Shown here: positions 15,830-18,838 of the stretch, one piece after another
How positions within the stretch are numbered: position 1 is the first letter of the stretch
How the letters are laid out: each line of letters starts with the position of its first letter
Source: Flavobacteriales bacterium UBA4474
GTDB taxonomy: Bacteria > Bacteroidota > Bacteroidia > Flavobacteriales_D > Sanyastnellaceae
DNA: 18,838 bases
NCBI GenBank assembly: GCA_002389295.1
Contig: DGOE01000136.1
Location: 1-18,838 of the forward strand
Reading direction: 5' to 3'
Program-made: the position numbers and the translations under genes
Notes under the pieces: model-generated
Seen by the model: only the letters and a program-made list of their open reading frames with translations
Told to the model about the DNA's origin: nothing
The model's database searches: none

Positions 15830-16102
15830 TTAAGCGGCCATGAATCCTCGGATTCGGCCAACCGACACAATGGGCTGGCCGCTCGGTTGGGTGAGCATGG
15901 CATAGAACTCCGGCCTGCAGAAATGCAGGGATCCTCTGTAGTGGGTCCCCTTGAGGTGGGATTGCCAGACAGCGAGCGCGGTTTGCTGCAGTTGGCGCCA
16001 CGAGAATTGACTGAAGCCAGAAGGACAGGAGAAGTCCATGATGTAGGCACGTGCAGCGGCGATGTCTGCAATGTGGCCGGGGGTGAGGGTGCTGTTTTTC
16101 AT
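15830..16102 (-). CDS. Small protein of unknown function, second gene of a coupled pair
   Basis: I do not recognise this 90-residue protein. Its ATG overlaps the TGA of the preceding gene (ATGA at 16102-16099), the same coupling seen in the metH operon, which supports both being real genes. The frame has high GC at third codon positions, like its neighbours. The sequence looks folded and mainly helical: LTPGHIADIAAARAYIMD, then an aromatic segment with SWRQLQQTALAVWQSHLKG, then LHFCRPEFYAML and a C-terminal basic strand. No signal peptide or membrane helix is seen. The frame is open further upstream, but that part overlaps the preceding gene in another frame. Confidence 0.6.
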   Translation of the reverse strand: MKNSTLTPGHIADIAAARAYIMDFSCPSGFSQFSWRQLQQTALAVWQSHLKGTHYRGSLHFCRPEFYAMLTQPSGQPIVSVGRIRGFMAA

Positions 16103-16545
16103 GCGGCTACACGTGATGTGATGCCAGCCTGCGCAGCAACGAGAACGGGGGTGTCGTGAAGGATTTGGGCCACCTGCAGGTGTCCCCAGCACCGCAAGCC
16201 TGTCTTTGGGTCGGTCGTTTGCAAGGCGCCGATCGCAGTCAACAGCGCAATGGCGGCTGAACGGGCAATGCGCTGTCGGACGAGCCGGTTGAATGCGGCA
16301 TAATCCAGCGTCCATTGGCGGAACTGCATGCCTGAATTGGTGCGGCAGGAGAGCACCATGTGGACGGGCATGTCCATTCCTGCGTAGGCGATGGCCGAAA
16401 TGGCCATTGGGGTTTGCTGTGCGCCGGAAGGTTGAAGGCGGTGATTCCGCGGTGAAACTGGGGAATTCGCCGCATAGGGGGCAGTTTCAAGGAGGGGCTG
16501 ATGCCCTGTGGGTGGGTTGATGGGGACCATGGGGGAAGCGTTCAT
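16099..16545 (-). CDS. Small protein of unknown function, first gene of a coupled pair
   Basis: I do not recognise this 148-residue protein. Its first 46 residues are rich in Pro, Ser and Asn and probably disordered. From about 47 (MAISAIAYAGMDMPVHMV) it looks folded, with a basic helical stretch FNRLVRQRIARSAAIALLTAIGAL and a possible nucleic-acid or membrane-surface contact by its Arg cluster. The helix AAIALLTAIGAL is short for a membrane span. An internal ATG at residue 47 could be an alternative start. Codon use matches the neighbouring genes. It is read together with the 90-residue gene through a 4-base overlap. The WYL regulator gene ends 75 bases upstream on the same strand. Confidence 0.6.
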   Translation of the reverse strand: MNASPMVPINPPTGHQPLLETAPYAANSPVSPRNHRLQPSGAQQTPMAISAIAYAGMDMPVHMVLSCRTNSGMQFRQWTLDYAAFNRLVRQRIARSAAIALLTAIGALQTTDPKTGLRCWGHLQVAQILHDTPVLVAAQAGITSRVAA

Positions 16546-16570
16546 GATGCAACGTTCCCGGTTGGGTCCG

Positions 16571-16585
16571 TAATGGATTTACGTA
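16571..16585 (-). promoter_or_regulatory. TACGTAAAT motif upstream of the coupled small genes
   Basis: On the minus strand TACGTAAATCCATTA lies 26 bases before the 148-residue gene. It contains the 9-base word TACGTAAAT that also sits in the promoter of the SiaB-like gene, and CGTAA with TTACG forms an inverted repeat around 5 bases. A shared regulator is possible. The remainder of the 75-base gap shows no clear promoter. Confidence 0.35.
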
Positions 16586-16620
16586 CCCTCAGAAAATCGG
16601 ATGTGTGATCGAAACCCGCG

Positions 16621-17667
16621 TCAGGCTTGGCCTTGTGTGGTGCTTAATTCAGCGAGCGCTTTGCGGTGAATCTGGGTCATTTCCTCCACCCACGAGGCTG
16701 GAGCGAGCGGTTGCACTTCAGCACCGAAGCCCAGCATGAGTTGATTCAGTTCGTACGTCCGGTGCACTGCCATCGCATAGCAGGTCCAGCCGGGTTGCGG
16801 CGGCGCGGCCTTCAGGATGCGTTGAGAAGCATGCAACGGCTGGCTGTTGAGGTAGTGCGAGAGCAGGGGAGCTGCAGCCCAGCGGTATTCAACCACGCCC
16901 TCGGACCCCGATGTGATGCCCAGGCTGTGTTTGAAATACCGGTCGGCGTCGAAGCTGTTGTCACGCACAAATTGGGCACTATCGAGTGCCACATCAAACA
17001 TCCGGTCCAGGGCGAAGGTGCGCACCGCATCGGCGCCTTCGGGCTTGCCGATCACATACCACCTGTTGCGGTATTCCTTGAGCAGATAAGGCTCTATCGC
17101 CCGTTGACTTTCCTCGCCGCCTGAGGCATTGAACTTGCGGTAACCAAAACGGACGACTTTCTGCTCTCCAATTCCGGACATGAGCGTGGCGATGTGTTCG
17201 GTGCCCAGCGTTCGCGGAGCTTGCTCGAATTGAATGTGCTGTTCGGCCCCGCCGCCGGGCCCCGCCGCATGCACCCGGTCGAATATTCGGCCGATCGCAG
17301 CGTGGTATTGCTCAAAAACCGGCATGTCCCTGAACTGCAGCAGGGTGAGCGTGGCAAACCTCAGGGCTTGGAGGTCCTGCTCTTGCAGGTTGAGTCCGCT
17401 GATGCTGTATTCGGGATCCTCATAATGGTAACCCCGGTGCGCACTGTTGTATGCAATGGGGGCCTCATAGCCGAGCTCGCTTTCGTAGCGCATGGCCCAC
17501 AGGTCCTTCTCGATGGTGGATATGCTGATGCGTTCGCCTTCACTGCCGTACAGCGCTTCTTCGCAAGCGACCCTCAGGTCCTCTTTGGAGGGGTAGGGCC
17601 GCATGCTGTTGGTCAGGCAACGGTCAATGATGCGGTAGCGGAGCAGGGCGTACTTGTTGGCGGGCAT
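16621..17667 (-). CDS. WYL-domain transcriptional regulator
   Basis: The 348-residue protein has the layout of YafY/WYL regulators. An N-terminal winged helix-turn-helix spans about 1-75 (YRIIDRCLTNSMRPYPSKED, then ISISTIEKDLWAMR as recognition region). A helical linker follows, then a WYL domain (about 155-235) with the naming motif Trp203-Tyr204-Val205 in NRWYVIGKPEG and the following RTFALDRM. A C-terminal WCX-like domain runs to the end. WYL domains usually sense nucleic-acid or nucleotide ligands and often control DNA-damage or phage-defence genes. Here it follows the DUF554 gene by 12 bases, probably in one transcript, and no defence operon is in view. The start ATG 17667 (MPANKYALLRYRIIDRCL) fits the family. 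Confidence 0.9.
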   Translation of the reverse strand: MPANKYALLRYRIIDRCLTNSMRPYPSKEDLRVACEEALYGSEGERISISTIEKDLWAMRYESELGYEAPIAYNSAHRGYHYEDPEYSISGLNLQEQDLQALRFATLTLLQFRDMPVFEQYHAAIGRIFDRVHAAGPGGGAEQHIQFEQAPRTLGTEHIATLMSGIGEQKVVRFGYRKFNASGGEESQRAIEPYLLKEYRNRWYVIGKPEGADAVRTFALDRMFDVALDSAQFVRDNSFDADRYFKHSLGITSGSEGVVEYRWAAAPLLSHYLNSQPLHASQRILKAAPPQPGWTCYAMAVHRTYELNQLMLGFGAEVQPLAPASWVEEMTQIHRKALAELSTTQGQA

Positions 17668-17679
17668 GCAAGGAGCGGG

Positions 17680-18342
17680 TCAGACCAGATTGAGCAGCCA
17701 CAATACTGCAGGAAGAAGGGGGAGGGCGCAAGACAGGTCGAGCAGGGGGAACTGCCGGATGCCGAGCAGGTCCATGCCAAGGCCAAACAGCAGGATGCCA
17801 CCCAGCCCCGAGAGTTCAGCCACGAGCGCTTCAGATATCCCGGACCCCATGACGCTGAAGCCCAAAGTCAGTCCGCCCTGAAGCACCAGTACGGCACCCG
17901 CTGCATAGAGCACGCCGCGGCCCAACGTTGCCGCCAGGAAGACCGAGCTAAAAAGGTCCATGGTGCCTTTGGCGTAAAGGATGGTGGGGTCCTGTTGCAG
18001 GCCGTCCCGCATGCAGCCGACCAAGGTCATGGCGCCCACACAAAAGAGGAGGGTGGATTGCACGAGTGCGGCGCCAATGCCCGTGCCGAGGTTGTCCGCA
18101 GCGGCCCGAATGCGCCGGTCCACACCCAAGGCGTGCCCCAATGCCGCTCCCAAAACCAGGGCCATGAACACCGCGATGGGGTTGGAAATGCCGGTCATGA
18201 GGTCCACACCTATATATAAGGTAAAGAGGCCGATGGCCGAGAAGACCACCTTGCGCAGACTTTCGGGTACCTTTTTGCGCAAAGCGAGGCCGAATCCGGC
18301 ACCGACCAAAACTGTGGCCGTATTGAACAGCGTTCCCAACAT
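17680..18342 (-). CDS. DUF554 family inner-membrane protein (YdfK/YqgA-like)
   Basis: The 220-residue protein is very hydrophobic with about six or seven likely membrane helices (for example 2-20, 32-50, 54-70, 90-108, 135-156, 178-196, 198-218). It has the DUF554 signature FCVGAMTLVGCMRDGL near 100-115 and the N-terminal GTLFNTATVLVGAGFGLALRK. Members are suspected transporters, with no agreed substrate. The length is as expected. It begins back to back with tgt (59 bases apart) and leads the two-gene unit with the WYL regulator. Codons TTA TAT ATA around 18215-18225 make a short AT-rich patch in an otherwise GC-rich gene. Confidence 0.9.
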   Translation of the reverse strand: MLGTLFNTATVLVGAGFGLALRKKVPESLRKVVFSAIGLFTLYIGVDLMTGISNPIAVFMALVLGAALGHALGVDRRIRAAADNLGTGIGAALVQSTLLFCVGAMTLVGCMRDGLQQDPTILYAKGTMDLFSSVFLAATLGRGVLYAAGAVLVLQGGLTLGFSVMGSGISEALVAELSGLGGILLFGLGMDLLGIRQFPLLDLSCALPLLPAVLWLLNLV

Positions 18343-18352
18343 GGGACCAAGT

Positions 18353-18360
18353 TACTTTTG
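18353..18360 (+). promoter_or_regulatory. Possible -7 element for tgt
   Basis: TACTTTTG matches the Bacteroidota consensus TAnnTTTG exactly and lies 41 bases before the tgt ATG, in the short divergent gap with the DUF554 gene. The expected -33 position has only GTTC, so the promoter is plausible but not strong. Confidence 0.45.
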
Positions 18361-18401
18361 ACACGCGCCTTTGCGCATTTTCTCTCGAGCACCTGTTGCA
18401 C

Positions 18402-18838
18402 ATGTCATTCACCGTCGCCGCTACCGATCCCCATTCTCGCGCCCGCACTGGCACCCTTGTAACCGGTCACGGTGCGATCCAAACGCCCATCTTCATGCCG
18501 GTGGGCACCCAGGGGTCGGTCAAGGCTGTGCCCCAAGATGTGCTCGCTGAGGTGGTCGACCCTCATATTATTTTGGGCAACACTTATCACTTGTACTTGC
18601 GGCCTGGATTGGACGTGCTGTCCAAGGCGGGCGGGTTGCATGGCTTTATGGGGTGGGACCGTCCCATCCTGACCGATTCGGGCGGCTACCAGGTCTACAG
18701 CCTGGCCGAGAATCGAAAAATCAAAGAGGAGGGCGTGACCTTCAGGTCGCACATCGATGGCAGTCCGCATTTGTTTACCCCGGAGCGGGCCATCGACATA
18801 CAGCGGGTTATTGGCGCGGACATCATCATGGCATTTGA
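18402..18838 (+). CDS. tgt: tRNA-guanine transglycosylase, 5' part (cut by window end)
   Basis: Tgt swaps guanine at the wobble position (G34) of tRNAs with GUN anticodons for the queuosine precursor preQ1. The visible 145 codons show the TIM-barrel start: TGTLVTGHGAIQTPIFMPVGTQGSVKA is spread over residues 16-42, LGNTYHLYLRPG at 58-69 and TDSGGYQVYSL at 91-101. Asp92 corresponds to the base-contacting Asp of the DSGG loop. The catalytic nucleophile and the zinc site lie beyond the window. The ATG at 18402 precedes MSFTVAATDPHSRARTG, typical of the family. No stop occurs before the window ends, so the gene continues. Confidence 0.96.
   Translation, partial: MSFTVAATDPHSRARTGTLVTGHGAIQTPIFMPVGTQGSVKAVPQDVLAEVVDPHIILGNTYHLYLRPGLDVLSKAGGLHGFMGWDRPILTDSGGYQVYSLAENRKIKEEGVTFRSHIDGSPHLFTPERAIDIQRVIGADIIMAF

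Noticed and set aside
15779..16159. Plus-strand open frame (126 codons) opposite the small coupled genes
   Set aside because: The minus-strand pair has ATGA coupling and better codon character. The plus frame has no recognisable domain and crosses the TTGAAT repeats.
17194..18219. Plus-strand open frame (341 codons) across the WYL and DUF554 genes
   Set aside because: It overlaps two well-supported genes on the other strand and looks like an antisense shadow rich in Gln, His and Gly.
18209..18223. AT-rich near-palindrome CCTATATATAAGG
   Set aside because: It lies inside the DUF554 coding sequence and is explained by Leu-Tyr-Ile codons; no adjacent promoter or integration feature is seen.

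Overview
The window reads as chromosomal DNA of a member of the Bacteroidota, probably a fairly GC-rich relative of Flavobacteriales (inference). The grounds are start codons mostly without Shine-Dalgarno sequences, promoter candidates of the TTTG / TAnnTTTG type, a methionine synthase split into two genes, and a secreted protein family typical of this phylum. There is no sign of a phage, insertion sequence or CRISPR array. Most of the window is housekeeping DNA in short operons.

Layout. Positions 1-142 hold the 3' end of an rRNA operon (5S rRNA and a strong terminator). Next come der (ribosome-assembly GTPase, +) and a convergent soluble hybrid histidine kinase (-). Positions 3764-8671 form a methionine/SAM module: metK (+) diverges from a minus-strand operon metH-N, metH-C, metF, whose genes each overlap by 4 bases (ATGA). 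A well-formed SAM-I riboswitch lies in the leader of that operon. Homocysteine is methylated by the two-part MetH using methyl-THF supplied by MetF, MetK turns methionine into SAM, and SAM feeds back on the MetH/MetF messenger.

Positions 9967-12127 carry, on the minus strand, a lipoprotein gene and a NrtR/AraR-like regulator with a degenerate Nudix box. dnaB (+) follows, then a secreted protein of the Bacteroidota family usually labelled 'asparagine synthetase B'. Converging on it is a SiaB-like kinase with no SiaA/C/D partners in view. Then come two small, translationally coupled genes of unknown function, a WYL-domain regulator and a DUF554 membrane protein (all -), and finally the 5' part of tgt (+), cut off by the window end.

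The least explained stretch is 15.68-16.62 kb. It holds two coupled unknown genes, a SiaB-like kinase, a TACGTAAAT-type motif upstream of both units, and a cluster of alternating TTGAAT/ATTCAA words. The best-supported regulatory feature is the SAM-I riboswitch with its aptamer-proximal promoter and downstream hairpin.
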